The notes beneath the pieces were generated by a model. It made no database searches. It was not told where the DNA came from and worked only from the letters and a program-made list of their open reading frames with translations. Positions 6,626 through 13,296 of a stretch of 22,909 nt of DNA are shown piece by piece (positions within the stretch are counted from its first letter, which is position 1; each line of letters begins with the position of its first letter). The stretch covers positions 1 through 22,909 of the IMG/VR virus record IMGVR_UViG_3300025289_000124. One strand, written 5' to 3'. Source of the DNA: a virus. The position numbers were made by a program, and so were the translations under genes.

Positions 6626-7807
6626 ATGGCTTCTATTGCAGGTTTACGTGGTACTATGGATTGGGCGACAGATGAACGTCCCAAGAATTTTCGTGAATTA
6701 ATTCTTAAACGAAATCCAAATGGCACTGCACCTCTTACTGCTTTAATGAGTAAGATGGCAAGTGAGAGTGTGGATGACCCTGAGTTCTCTTGGTGGGAGG
6801 AAGAAAATAATCCTGTGCGTGTAACAATGGATGCTACAGGTGCGAGTGCAACTTCAACGGCTTTTGGACTTGTGTCTGGGGGTTTAGATCTTGTGCCGGG
6901 TGATGTTTTACTGATAGAAAAGACGGAAGTTGCAAGTTATGACAATGAACTCGTCCTGGTCTCTTCTGTAACTTCTGATGTAGCAATCGTTGTGAAGCGC
7001 GCCCAGGCTAACACGGCTGGGGCAGCGACTGGTGTTAGTGCGGTTATTACAAAGATTGGGAATACTTATGAAGAAGGAAGTACGTCTCCCAATGCTACCA
7101 CTAGAAATCCAACGAAGAAAACCAACTATTGTCAGATTTTTAAGACGGCATATGAAATTACAAATACCGCAAAGGCGACTACGACACGGACTGGTGACCC
7201 GCTGAAGAATGATAAGGCACGAAAAATGTTTGATCATTCTGCGGCTTTGGAGTTTGCGTGGTTTTTTGGTAAAGCTTATGAGGACACGGGTGGTACTAAG
7301 GTAAAACGCTTTACGGGGGGACTTCGTAGTTTTATTACGACTAACGCGAAAGTCTTTACCACCGCCCCAACAGAAGATACTTTTCTGGATGCTGTCTATA
7401 AAGTCTTTGATTATAATGCAGGAAATGCTGGTAGTGAACGTATTGTTTTTGCCGGTAATGGGTTCCTTAATAATCTGAATAAACTAGCACGTAATAGCTC
7501 CAGTACCCGCATTAACTTTGATAGTACGATTAAAGTTTATGGGATGGAACTTCAGCGCTGGGTTCTGCCGCAAGGTACTTTGTATGTGCGAACCCATCCT
7601 TTACTGAATGTGCATGGGAAGTTTACTAATAGTGCTTTCATCGTTGACCCTAGTGCACTCAGGTATCGCCCCTTGCGTGATACGGTAATGCAGGATAATA
7701 TTCAGGCCCCCGATGCTGATGCTCAAAAAGGGCAGTGGTTAACGGAGGCAGGTTTAGAAATTCGGCATGAGAAAACAATGGCGTATTTGGGGAATTTTAC
7801 GCTGTAG
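6626..7807 (+). CDS. Major capsid protein (HK97 fold, SU10/DUF5309-like)
   Basis: The 393-residue protein follows the scaffold by four bases, and a terminator (7817-7848) follows it, as expected for the most abundant virion protein. The N-terminus (RPKNFRELILKRNPNGTAPLTALMSKM, about residues 18-44) resembles the N-arm of SU10-type capsid proteins, which ends in a P-x-TAL/TPF-like loop. Later sections, such as TNYCQIFKTAYEITNTA (about 165-182), a central helical spine (about 200-225) and the C-terminal WVLPQGTLYVRTHPLLN with a closing beta segment (LEIRHEKTMAYLGNF), fit the HK97 fold. The Shine-Dalgarno GAGG lies about 9 bases before ATG 6626. The subfamily is recalled from pattern, not searched. 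Confidence 0.9.
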   Translation: MASIAGLRGTMDWATDERPKNFRELILKRNPNGTAPLTALMSKMASESVDDPEFSWWEEENNPVRVTMDATGASATSTAFGLVSGGLDLVPGDVLLIEKTEVASYDNELVLVSSVTSDVAIVVKRAQANTAGAATGVSAVITKIGNTYEEGSTSPNATTRNPTKKTNYCQIFKTAYEITNTAKATTTRTGDPLKNDKARKMFDHSAALEFAWFFGKAYEDTGGTKVKRFTGGLRSFITTNAKVFTTAPTEDTFLDAVYKVFDYNAGNAGSERIVFAGNGFLNNLNKLARNSSSTRINFDSTIKVYGMELQRWVLPQGTLYVRTHPLLNVHGKFTNSAFIVDPSALRYRPLRDTVMQDNIQAPDADAQKGQWLTEAGLEIRHEKTMAYLGNFTL

Positions 7808-7816
7808 TGTTGTGTT

Positions 7817-7848
7817 GGAGGGGAGAGGTTTCTTCCCCCTCCTTTTTT
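7817..7848 (+). terminator. Rho-independent terminator after the major capsid gene
   Basis: GGAGGGG (7817-7823) pairs with CCCCTCC (7836-7842) across a 12-nt loop and is followed by six T (7843-7848). It begins nine bases after the capsid stop codon. It should lower transcription of the downstream genes relative to the head genes. No strong promoter follows it, so the rest is probably reached by read-through. Confidence 0.85.
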
Positions 7849-7865
7849 GCATAGAGGATTACAAA

Positions 7866-8009
7866 ATGCCTGCGGATTTTGATAAATGTGTAAAAGCGGG
7901 GGGAAGGCTTAGGACCAAAACATTTCCAAACGGAAGTTATCAACATATTTGTTTTCTCAACGGGAAATCTTATGGGGGTGAAAGGAAAAAGAAGGGGGAG
8001 AAGAAATGA
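7866..8009 (+). CDS. Small conserved-type protein with KCVKxGGR and CF motifs
   Basis: A 47-residue protein starting at ATG 7866 with GAGG about 8 bases upstream; the open frame extends further left into the capsid gene but has no start signal there. The sequence opens MPADFDKCVKAGGRLRTKTF, then a YQHICF segment, then GKSYGGERKKKGEKK. Short phage proteins with this Cys, Gly-Gly-Arg, His-x-Cys and Gly-Lys-Ser-Tyr layout recur in metagenomic phages as I recall, but no function is known. The two Cys plus His could bind metal. It overlaps the next gene as ATGA and lies just after the capsid terminator. Confidence 0.75.
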   Translation: MPADFDKCVKAGGRLRTKTFPNGSYQHICFLNGKSYGGERKKKGEKK

Positions 8010-8251
8010 AAATTAATAGCATAAAACCACCGTCACCGTCGCCAACAGGATATGTTTATATTCCAGTGGATAAAAAACAGTTAAAAGATTTGACACTAGC
8101 GACTAAGATAGTGGTGCACCTTGAGGGGACTGTAGCAAAGCTGGCAATACTGGAAGATAGAGGTGACGTGTGCCTGGAGGCCGTGAAGGTTAAGATTCTT
8201 CCAGATGATGAAGAAAATGAGTATACGAAAATGGCGGAAGATGATGAGTAA
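8006..8251 (+). CDS. Hypothetical small acidic protein
   Basis: An 81-residue protein that I do not recognise. ATG 8006 overlaps the preceding stop as ATGA and has GGGGGAG upstream, so it is coupled to the 47-residue gene. The N-terminus is Pro/Ser-rich (KPPSPSPTGY). The centre is beta-like (YVYIPVDKKQ, ATKIVVHLEGTVAKLAIL, VCLEAVKVKIL) and the tail is highly acidic (PDDEENEYTKMAEDDE). No membrane segment is seen. By position between the capsid and tail genes it may be a decoration or head-completion protein; this is a guess from context. Confidence 0.7.
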   Translation: MKINSIKPPSPSPTGYVYIPVDKKQLKDLTLATKIVVHLEGTVAKLAILEDRGDVCLEAVKVKILPDDEENEYTKMAEDDE

Positions 8252-8915
8252 GGAACTACGCTTGGCGGTAGGAATTCCCAGTACGGACACTTGGACAGCG
8301 CAATTTGGTATGAGTCTTGCCTTTTTGGTAGCTTATCTAAGCCAACAAGTACCTGGTTATGCCCGGCAGCAGTTCACGGTGCATAATGCAAAAGGGAGTA
8401 TTCTACCACAATTAAGGCATAATATAATTAAGGCTGCGCTGGCGGCTAAAGCTACACATGTTTTATTTATTGATAGTGATCAGACTTTTCCGCAAGATAT
8501 TGCCCACCGTTTGCTGGCCTGTAAGAAGCAGGTGGTAGGTTGTAATATTGCAACTAAGAAGTTACCGAGTGGGCCAACAGCTCGGCTCGCGGCTGCTTCT
8601 GCTGAGGGGGCTCCGTTATATACAACGGTAGAAAGTACGGGGCTCGCGCAAGTCTGGCGGTTAGGAACGGGTGTTCTTCTTTTAGATATGGATATATTTA
8701 AGAAGCCGGGTATGATTGCACCTTGGTTTACCCCCTACTGGAGTTCTGCTTTAGATGCCTATACGGGAGAGGATTGGGCTTTCTGTGAGAAGTTAGAAAA
8801 GAATGGAATAAATATCTGGGTGGATCAGGATTTATCTAAAGAGGTAGGGCATATAGGAAGTATTTCATTTGAGCATGATTTGATAATGAAAATAGAAGAT
8901 AAATTGGCCGTATAA
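8244..8915 (+). CDS. Glycosyltransferase-like protein with a DxD motif (GT-A type)
   Basis: The 223-residue protein has a GT-A-like layout: beta strand LRLAVGIPS at the start, HVLFIDSDQTF with the metal/nucleotide-sugar Asp77-x-Asp79, a VVGCNIATKK strand-loop (97-106), GTGVLLLDMDIF (141-152), GEDWAFCEKL (175-184, a likely catalytic-acid region) and KEVGHIG with His203. These are the elements of nucleotide-sugar transferases, and similar proteins occur in phage structural regions. It could modify a virion protein or a host glycan. Start ATG 8244 overlaps the upstream gene by 8 nt; the frame stays open to 8205 but those codons give a poor N-terminus. Donor and acceptor cannot be told from sequence. 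Confidence 0.75.
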   Translation: MSKELRLAVGIPSTDTWTAQFGMSLAFLVAYLSQQVPGYARQQFTVHNAKGSILPQLRHNIIKAALAAKATHVLFIDSDQTFPQDIAHRLLACKKQVVGCNIATKKLPSGPTARLAAASAEGAPLYTTVESTGLAQVWRLGTGVLLLDMDIFKKPGMIAPWFTPYWSSALDAYTGEDWAFCEKLEKNGINIWVDQDLSKEVGHIGSISFEHDLIMKIEDKLAV

Positions 8916-8943
8916 GTTTTTATTACCCGACGGATAAACTAGT

Positions 8944-9150
8944 ATGAGTCTGTATATTGTAGTTAAGCGAAATCCTTACGCTTTGAAAGGTGGTGTATTA
9001 TTAGAGCGTGATGATGCTGGATATCAGAAAGTGGAAACGCGGACGGTTGGAAGTAGGGTAGAGATTATCCGTAATGTAGGTTTCATTATGCCGCATAAGG
9101 AACTTGATCCTTATGTAATGAAAGTGCAACAAAAAGGTTTGGATAAATAA
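8944..9150 (+). CDS. Hypothetical small protein
   Basis: A 68-residue basic protein, not recognised. It is beta-rich (SLYIVVKRNPYAL, GVLLERDDAGYQKVETRTV, SRVEIIRNVGFIM) with a helical, Lys-rich end. The upstream Shine-Dalgarno is weak (ACGGAT), so ATG 8944 is chosen because it is the first good start after the glycosyltransferase gene. A two-strand-pair protein of this size may be a head or tail connector accessory, but nothing specific supports it. A 15-codon frame (9150-9197) starts on its stop codon; I do not call that a gene. Confidence 0.6.
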   Translation: MSLYIVVKRNPYALKGGVLLERDDAGYQKVETRTVGSRVEIIRNVGFIMPHKELDPYVMKVQQKGLDK

Positions 9151-9209
9151 TGGCGCTTCACGGATGCGCAGTACACAACGGAATACATAACCTATAAGGG
9201 CGATGCTCA

Positions 9210-9620
9210 ATGAAACGCACATATATCGTAGAATTCACAAAAACTGTTATCGATGATGGGATAACAAGGCCGGTGTTACCATGGGATGGGATGGGGGTGC
9301 CTGTGCGTTATATAGCCGCTCCCGATGGTGTTGGCGGCTATGCTAAAAACTGGGTATTGGCAGTAGTTGGCGGTATGAAACACGCTGATATTATCAATAA
9401 ACCCGGAGTATTCATGCTGCCGGATATGGGCAGCAGTAATAACCTCGGTGCAATGGCACCAATCACCAAGGCGGCCATGACGAACAAGCTGAAACAATTA
9501 GGTATTGATGTGAATCAGTTTGATAATAATACTGATATGGCGACTGTACATACAAAAATAGGAAAAATGTTAAAGCCCGATTTTGATCCCTTCAACTTTG
9601 ATATTATCGATTCCGCTTAA
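9210..9620 (+). CDS. Hypothetical virion-region protein
   Basis: The 136-residue protein starts at ATG 9210 with AAGGG about 9 bases upstream. The first half is beta-rich (RTYIVEFTKTVID, YAKNWVLAVVGG) and contains PVRYIAAPDGVGGYAK. The second half has helices that include KAAMTNKLKQLGIDVNQF and a tail ending PDFDPFNFDIIDSA. I do not recognise the family. The stop codon TAA is directly followed by ATG 9621 of the next gene, so the two are expressed together. A head-tail or fibre accessory role is plausible from position only. Confidence 0.7.
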   Translation: MKRTYIVEFTKTVIDDGITRPVLPWDGMGVPVRYIAAPDGVGGYAKNWVLAVVGGMKHADIINKPGVFMLPDMGSSNNLGAMAPITKAAMTNKLKQLGIDVNQFDNNTDMATVHTKIGKMLKPDFDPFNFDIIDSA

Positions 9621-10253
9621 ATGGCATTTGTAACAGACACATTCACGGAGACTAGCGATACTGCTATCGCGGCACATGTTCCGGATTCTGGCGGGACAAT
9701 TACGCAGCACCCGAATTTTGCGAATGGCGGTACAGTCATTGCGGCTGAAGACAGAGCGCGGGGTAATTCCACTACTGCATCCAGCTATTGGTATTATTCT
9801 GCCACCCCTGCCAGCGCGGATTATACCGTCGAAGGGACAGGCAGGATAACTGCGGCGGATTCGACATCCTTACCCGGAATTGCCTCCAGGATGAGTACAA
9901 CTGCTACTACATGGCTTTCACTCCACATTAGTGCCGTGGATAACACATTATTTCTGCTTGAGGTAAATAATGGCAGCATATCGGAACAAGTAACCTATGC
10001 TACAAGTTTTTCGCTCAACACTGACTATGTACTAAAACTGGAAGTTATCGGGACAGGCACAAATGGAGCGAAGGGATATCTGAACGGGATCCTTAGAACA
10101 CAACTGACGCCAAATGTTGTAACGGCTGCTGGCAAGGCCGGTGTTAGGTTACGGCAGAATGGTCGTATAGATAATTATAGTGCCTTCACGGAAGTCCCTA
10201 GCTTTCGGCCGGCATGGGCATTGCAACAAAGTGGAATAATAGGAGCGATGTAA
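9621..10253 (+). CDS. Virion protein with concanavalin/LamG-like beta-sandwich
   Basis: The 210-residue protein looks like a jelly-roll lectin-type domain. It opens FVTDTFTETSDTAIAAHVPDSG, the usual first strand and calcium-loop-like start of LamG-like phage domains. Alternating strands follow, including ASSYWYYSATPASADYTVEGTGRI (about 53-76), TWLSLHISAVDNTLFLLEV (about 97-115) and YVLKLEVIGTG with GAKGYLNGILR (about 137-160). Such domains bind carbohydrate or decorate capsids and fibres. The gene abuts its upstream neighbour and is followed four bases later by another structural gene. There is no signal peptide, as expected for a virion part. Ligand unknown. Confidence 0.65.
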   Translation: MAFVTDTFTETSDTAIAAHVPDSGGTITQHPNFANGGTVIAAEDRARGNSTTASSYWYYSATPASADYTVEGTGRITAADSTSLPGIASRMSTTATTWLSLHISAVDNTLFLLEVNNGSISEQVTYATSFSLNTDYVLKLEVIGTGTNGAKGYLNGILRTQLTPNVVTAAGKAGVRLRQNGRIDNYSAFTEVPSFRPAWALQQSGIIGAM

Positions 10254-10257
10254 TATT

Positions 10258-11337
10258 ATGTATCCTAGAAATGCGGTATCTCCACCTCGAATAGCTTTGG
10301 GGGCGGTTATCCAGATCAGCGATGGGGCTGTGCAAATAACAGGGGTCTCAATAGTGGTGCGGGCTGAGGGTGGGAGCGAAATTGCAGGCGGTGGGATAAT
10401 AGCTTACGGCACCACAAGCAGTATTGTTTATTACACACCTACGCAGGCGGAAACTAATTATATAGCTTTTGTGGTAGCTGCATATAAAACTGGCTGTATA
10501 CCAATCTCACAAACTGTTATTACAACGGCTTCGGCTACTTCAGGGGCGGTAGTTCTGTCTGGTGAGACTCACACGAATGCTGTTATTCCTACTGTTAGTA
10601 CACTGACTGGGCATACAGCACAAACTGGTGATGCTTATGCAGTTGTAACAGATGGTATCTATGGTTTAGCTGCGCTCGAGACACTGGTAGATGAGCTTGA
10701 GGGCAGATTGAGTGCAACTCGTGCGGGATATTTGGATAATCTAAGTGGTGGTGCGGTGGCACTCGAGGTCACACTTACCAGCATGAAGGGTGCGACATTC
10801 GATACCCTGACGGATTCTCTTGAGGCTTTACGGAATAGAGGTGATTCCGCATGGACTACCGCAACTGGCTTCAGCACCCATTCAGCCCCTGACGTTTGGG
10901 CCGTAACGACAAGACTTCTCACCGCGGGGACTAATATTGTTCTTGCCAAAGGTGTAGGTGTGACCGGGCTGAATGACCTCGATGCTGCGGGTGTAGCGGC
11001 GGCTACCTGGAATGCAGCGACAGCTACTTATGGTTCAGCCGGAAGTTACGGTTTACTGCTCGAGACTAATCTGGATGCGCCGGTATCTGGGGCTACGGCA
11101 CCGACAGCGGTGGAGGTTGCAGATACCATCCTAGATAGGAATCTGGCGACTGGGGTAGATTCTGGCTCAGCCACCATTAGAACTGTCAGGCAGGCGCTAC
11201 GGCTTAATCGGAATAAGACTACTGTTATAGGGGGGACATTAACCGTAACGAAAGAGGATGATACAACAGTAAGTTGGACAGCAGCCGTCACCACAGCCGC
11301 TGGCGATCCCATAGTAGGAATTGATCCTGCATCATGA
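10258..11337 (+). CDS. Phage structural protein, tail or fibre type
   Basis: The 359-residue protein is Ala/Thr/Gly-rich. The N-terminal 110 residues are beta-rich, with an Ig-like feel (GVSIVVRAEGGSEIAGGGI). The middle has helical heptad-like stretches (LETLVDELEGRLSATRAGYLDNLSGG, FDTLTDSLEALRNRGD), a pattern common in phage baseplate and fibre proteins. The C-terminus carries IRTVRQALRLNRNKTTVIGG then TLTVTKEDDTTVSWTAAVTT, a module I know from the ends of many tail proteins. It could be trimeric. The stop overlaps the next small gene as ATGA. Exact place in the virion is unknown. Confidence 0.65.
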   Translation: MYPRNAVSPPRIALGAVIQISDGAVQITGVSIVVRAEGGSEIAGGGIIAYGTTSSIVYYTPTQAETNYIAFVVAAYKTGCIPISQTVITTASATSGAVVLSGETHTNAVIPTVSTLTGHTAQTGDAYAVVTDGIYGLAALETLVDELEGRLSATRAGYLDNLSGGAVALEVTLTSMKGATFDTLTDSLEALRNRGDSAWTTATGFSTHSAPDVWAVTTRLLTAGTNIVLAKGVGVTGLNDLDAAGVAAATWNAATATYGSAGSYGLLLETNLDAPVSGATAPTAVEVADTILDRNLATGVDSGSATIRTVRQALRLNRNKTTVIGGTLTVTKEDDTTVSWTAAVTTAAGDPIVGIDPAS

Positions 11338-11498
11338 ATCTATTATTCCCTTTCCGTTGGGGCACTACTGTAATAGTTAGCGTTGAGCCGCTTTGGGTTG
11401 AGGATAGTAGTATTAGTACTCCCTGGGTTGAGGCTGCTATAAGTAGCGGGGCTTGGGCAGAAGAAAGTGCAATAGAAAATGTTTGGTCTGAAATTTAG
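11334..11498 (+). CDS. 54-residue protein with a W-x-E decapeptide repeat
   Basis: A short gene whose ATG (11334) overlaps the upstream stop as ATGA and which ends at TAG 11496-11498. The protein opens MNLLFPFRWGTTV. Trp falls at residues 21, 31, 41 and 51, exactly ten apart, and each is followed two residues later by Glu (WVE, WVE, WAE, WSE). Between them are short Ser/Ile/Ala stretches. Such spacing suggests a regular beta or helical repeat with a stacked Trp face. I do not recognise a named family, although Trp-rich short repeats are seen in phage fibre regions. Its coupling to the structural gene suggests a virion role. The next gene's Shine-Dalgarno overlaps its stop. Confidence 0.7.
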   Translation: MNLLFPFRWGTTVIVSVEPLWVEDSSISTPWVEAAISSGAWAEESAIENVWSEI

Positions 11499-11501
11499 GA
11501 G
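11497..11501 (+). promoter_or_regulatory. Ribosome-binding site for a GTG start
   Basis: AGGAG at 11497-11501 lies 6 bases before GTG 11508 and overlaps the preceding stop codon. It is the evidence for using this non-ATG start. Confidence 0.75.
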
Positions 11502-11507
11502 TTTTCT

Positions 11508-11786
11508 GTGGATAAGAGACGTGTAGAAGATCATTGGGTGTTTAAGAAAGAGATTGGAATAGGACATTTACTAACCACAATAACAGCTATAGGAACGCTG
11601 ATTATTTGGGGCGTGTCAGTAGAAGTTAGATTTGCAGCACAGCAAACGACATTACAATATAATAAGGAAGCAACAGCTAATATACTACAATATCTTCGCT
11701 CTATGGATAAGCAATTAACGGATGCTACAGCCGAATTGCAATATATGCGTGGTATTCTGGAACGTAATAGGCAGCATGATGGGTAA
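11508..11786 (+). CDS. One-TM small protein of the lysis module
   Basis: The 92-residue protein uses GTG 11508 with AGGAG six bases upstream. The first 18 residues are charged (MDKRRVEDHWVFKKEIG). One hydrophobic segment (about residues 19-40, HLLTTITAIGTLIIWGVSVEV) would cross the membrane. A helical, coiled-coil-like tail follows (residues 45-90, Gln/Asn-rich, ending LERNRQHDG). This is the layout of a spanin-i-like or pinholin/antiholin-type lysis accessory. It sits directly before the endolysin. There is no lipobox partner that would prove an Rz/Rz1 spanin pair. I call it a lysis-associated membrane protein with unknown exact role. Confidence 0.7.
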   Translation: MDKRRVEDHWVFKKEIGIGHLLTTITAIGTLIIWGVSVEVRFAAQQTTLQYNKEATANILQYLRSMDKQLTDATAELQYMRGILERNRQHDG

Positions 11787-11797
11787 TCTAGGCACCC

Positions 11798-11802
11798 AAG
11801 GA
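11798..11802 (+). promoter_or_regulatory. Ribosome-binding site that sets the endolysin start
   Basis: AAGGA at 11798-11802 is 9 bases before ATG 11812. Upstream in-frame starts at 11722 and 11776-11779 overlap the previous gene and lack this signal, so 11812 is preferred. Confidence 0.65.
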
Positions 11803-11811
11803 TTTACTAAA

Positions 11812-12354
11812 ATGATAGCATTGTGCGCAGGCCATTATCCACGCTCGCCCGGCGCGTGCTGGGAAGGACGATGCGAACACCAGGAAGCCGCTGAATGGAT
11901 CGCGCAGATTGCGCTACACCTGGGGCCGAAGCGCTGTGTTGTGGTACCAACGGGTCGTTTGCAGGATAAGGTAAAGGCAATCAACGGACAGGGCTATGTA
12001 ATTGCTGTTGACCTACACTTCAATTCTGATCCAAATCATGCCGGGAAGGGCTGCGAGACACTCTACTGCCCAGGCAGCAAACACGGCAGACGCGCTGCTG
12101 AGATCGTGCACGCCCACATGGCTAAACTTATCCAGCCCGATCGCGGCGTGAAACCCGGCTGGTATCGCATGGACCCGATGCAGGGACCGGATTATTTCCT
12201 GAAATACACCGATTGCGTCAGTCTGATCCTTGAGCCTGAATTCATTCACAACAGTGAAAAGATCGACGCGGTGCGCAAAGACGCCTGTGAAGCGATTGCG
12301 GACGGGTTGCTGGAATATCATGAACTGTATTTTGGGAGATCATTTGATGGGTAG
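11812..12354 (+). CDS. Endolysin, N-acetylmuramoyl-L-alanine amidase (Amidase_3)
   Basis: The 180-residue zinc amidase cuts the bond between N-acetylmuramate and L-alanine in peptidoglycan, opening the host wall at lysis. Metal ligands are visible as His8 in AGHYPRSPGA, Glu22 in RCEHQEA and His69 in DLHFNSDPN. The catalytic Glu141 sits in LILEPEFIHN. The length matches a single catalytic domain, with no cell-wall-binding domain or signal peptide. It therefore needs the downstream holin to reach the wall. The chosen ATG 11812 gives the expected first beta strand (MIALCAGHYP). The gene is noticeably GC-rich (36 of 60 bases in 12121-12180). It overlaps the next small gene by 8 nt. Confidence 0.93.
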   Translation: MIALCAGHYPRSPGACWEGRCEHQEAAEWIAQIALHLGPKRCVVVPTGRLQDKVKAINGQGYVIAVDLHFNSDPNHAGKGCETLYCPGSKHGRRAAEIVHAHMAKLIQPDRGVKPGWYRMDPMQGPDYFLKYTDCVSLILEPEFIHNSEKIDAVRKDACEAIADGLLEYHELYFGRSFDG

Positions 12355-12511
12355 GGATAGGGATTCGATTCTCTGCCATGTGAAAATCATACAACGCGAA
12401 TTGAGCGAGATTGGCACGATATGCCTGAAGCTGGAGGCGCGGATCGATGTACTGGAAGCACAGCTTGAAGTCTTGCACGAGATAATGAAGAGGAGAAAAG
12501 AGGATGTTTGA
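12347..12511 (+). CDS. Small coiled-coil protein of the lysis module
   Basis: The 54-residue protein starts at ATG 12347 with GGGAG about 8 bases upstream, and overlaps the endolysin end. After a short charged start (MGRDRDSILCHV), nearly the entire protein forms a heptad-like helix (ELSEIGTICLKLEARIDVLEAQLEVLHEIMKRRK). There is no membrane segment or lipobox. The end overlaps the next gene. It may oligomerise or bind another lysis protein, but I do not recognise the family. The open frame runs further left inside the endolysin gene without a start signal. Confidence 0.65.
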   Translation: MGRDRDSILCHVKIIQRELSEIGTICLKLEARIDVLEAQLEVLHEIMKRRKEDV

Positions 12512-12845
12512 ACTACTGATGATTCCATTGATGAGTCTGTATCTGATCGCAATAACGTGGCTGTTTTATCTCGCACTGATGAACCTGCGGATCAACAAGG
12601 ATAAGCTGACACTGCCGGCTAAGGTGTTAGCCTATCCGATGCTGTGGATTGGCCTGATGCTCGACATTACACTAAACATGATTGTCGGCACGCTGGCATT
12701 TGCCTCAGTGCCGAAAGAATGGCTATTCACGACCCGCTGCGAACGATACCTGAAATTGAAAACATGGCGCGGGGGACTTGCAAGATGGTTCTGCCGGAAC
12801 TTCCTGGACCCTTTTGCCAAAAACGGAAAACACTGCGGGGGCTAA
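12504..12845 (+). CDS. Conserved two-TM protein of the lysis module
   Basis: The 113-residue protein has two hydrophobic segments, about residues 3-28 and 41-67, joined by a short polar turn (RINKDKLTLPAK). A cytosolic or periplasmic C-terminus follows, with the pattern EWLFTTRCERY then TWRGGLARWFCRNFLDPFAKNGKHCGG (about 88-113). I recognise the W-x-x-x-x-A-x-W-x-C then LDPF and G-x-HC layout from small membrane proteins in phage lysis regions; their function is unknown. Three Cys residues at 79, 97 and 111 may be structural. It lies between the endolysin and the holin, with AGGAG 8 bases before ATG 12504. A holin partner or inhibitor is plausible but unproven. Confidence 0.75.
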   Translation: MFELLMIPLMSLYLIAITWLFYLALMNLRINKDKLTLPAKVLAYPMLWIGLMLDITLNMIVGTLAFASVPKEWLFTTRCERYLKLKTWRGGLARWFCRNFLDPFAKNGKHCGG

Positions 12846-12848
12846 ACT

Positions 12849-13259
12849 ATGTGGCAAGCATTGATACCAGCAATCAGTGGCATCCTGGAAAAAGTTTTAC
12901 CGGATCCGAAAGCCGCGACTGACGCAAAACTGAAAATGATGGAGCTGGCTCAGAAAGGCGAGCTTGCCTATCTGGATGCGGACCTGAAACTGGCTCTGGG
13001 GCAGATCGAGGTAAATGCGGTAGAAGCGGCCAGCCCGAACCTGTTTGTGTCTGGCTGGAGACCTGGGGCGGGCTGGGTATGTGTGTTAGGACTGATCTAT
13101 ACGTTTCTGGCCCAGCCGCTTATTGCATGGTACGCAAACATTAAGGGCTGGCCAACCCCCCCTACTTTGGACACAGATATTTTGATGGTGTTGCTTACCG
13201 GGATGCTGGGCCTTGGCGGATATCGCACATTTGAAAAATCAAAGGGAGTTGCGCGTTAG
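12849..13259 (+). CDS. Holin (3TM, GTA_holin_3TM-like)
   Basis: The 136-residue protein would form membrane lesions that let the endolysin reach the wall. The N-terminal 60 residues are amphipathic and helical (ISGILEKVLPDP, AKLKMMELAQ, DLKLALGQIEVNAVEAA). The conserved SGWRPGAGWVCVLGL motif (68-82) opens a transmembrane segment (about 73-95), and a second segment is near 108-125 with LLTGMLGLGGYRTFEK. These features match the holins of gene-transfer-agent type. The upstream Shine-Dalgarno is GCGGGGG. Its place at the end of the lysis module, after the amidase, supports the call. Its composition is GC-rich like the endolysin. Confidence 0.88.
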   Translation: MWQALIPAISGILEKVLPDPKAATDAKLKMMELAQKGELAYLDADLKLALGQIEVNAVEAASPNLFVSGWRPGAGWVCVLGLIYTFLAQPLIAWYANIKGWPTPPTLDTDILMVLLTGMLGLGGYRTFEKSKGVAR

Positions 13260-13296
13260 TTTCCATAAGGAATTGAACCGGAAAAAAGAGGTGTTT

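Noticed and set aside
8916-8943. Terminator between the glycosyltransferase-like gene and the 68-residue gene
   Set aside because: Only about five base pairs of imperfect pairing (AGTTT/AAACT) and no T-run after it.
9150-9197. A 15-codon frame starting on the stop codon of the 68-residue gene
   Set aside because: Too short to support, no recognised motif and no good Shine-Dalgarno; it may only be spacer or a chance leader.
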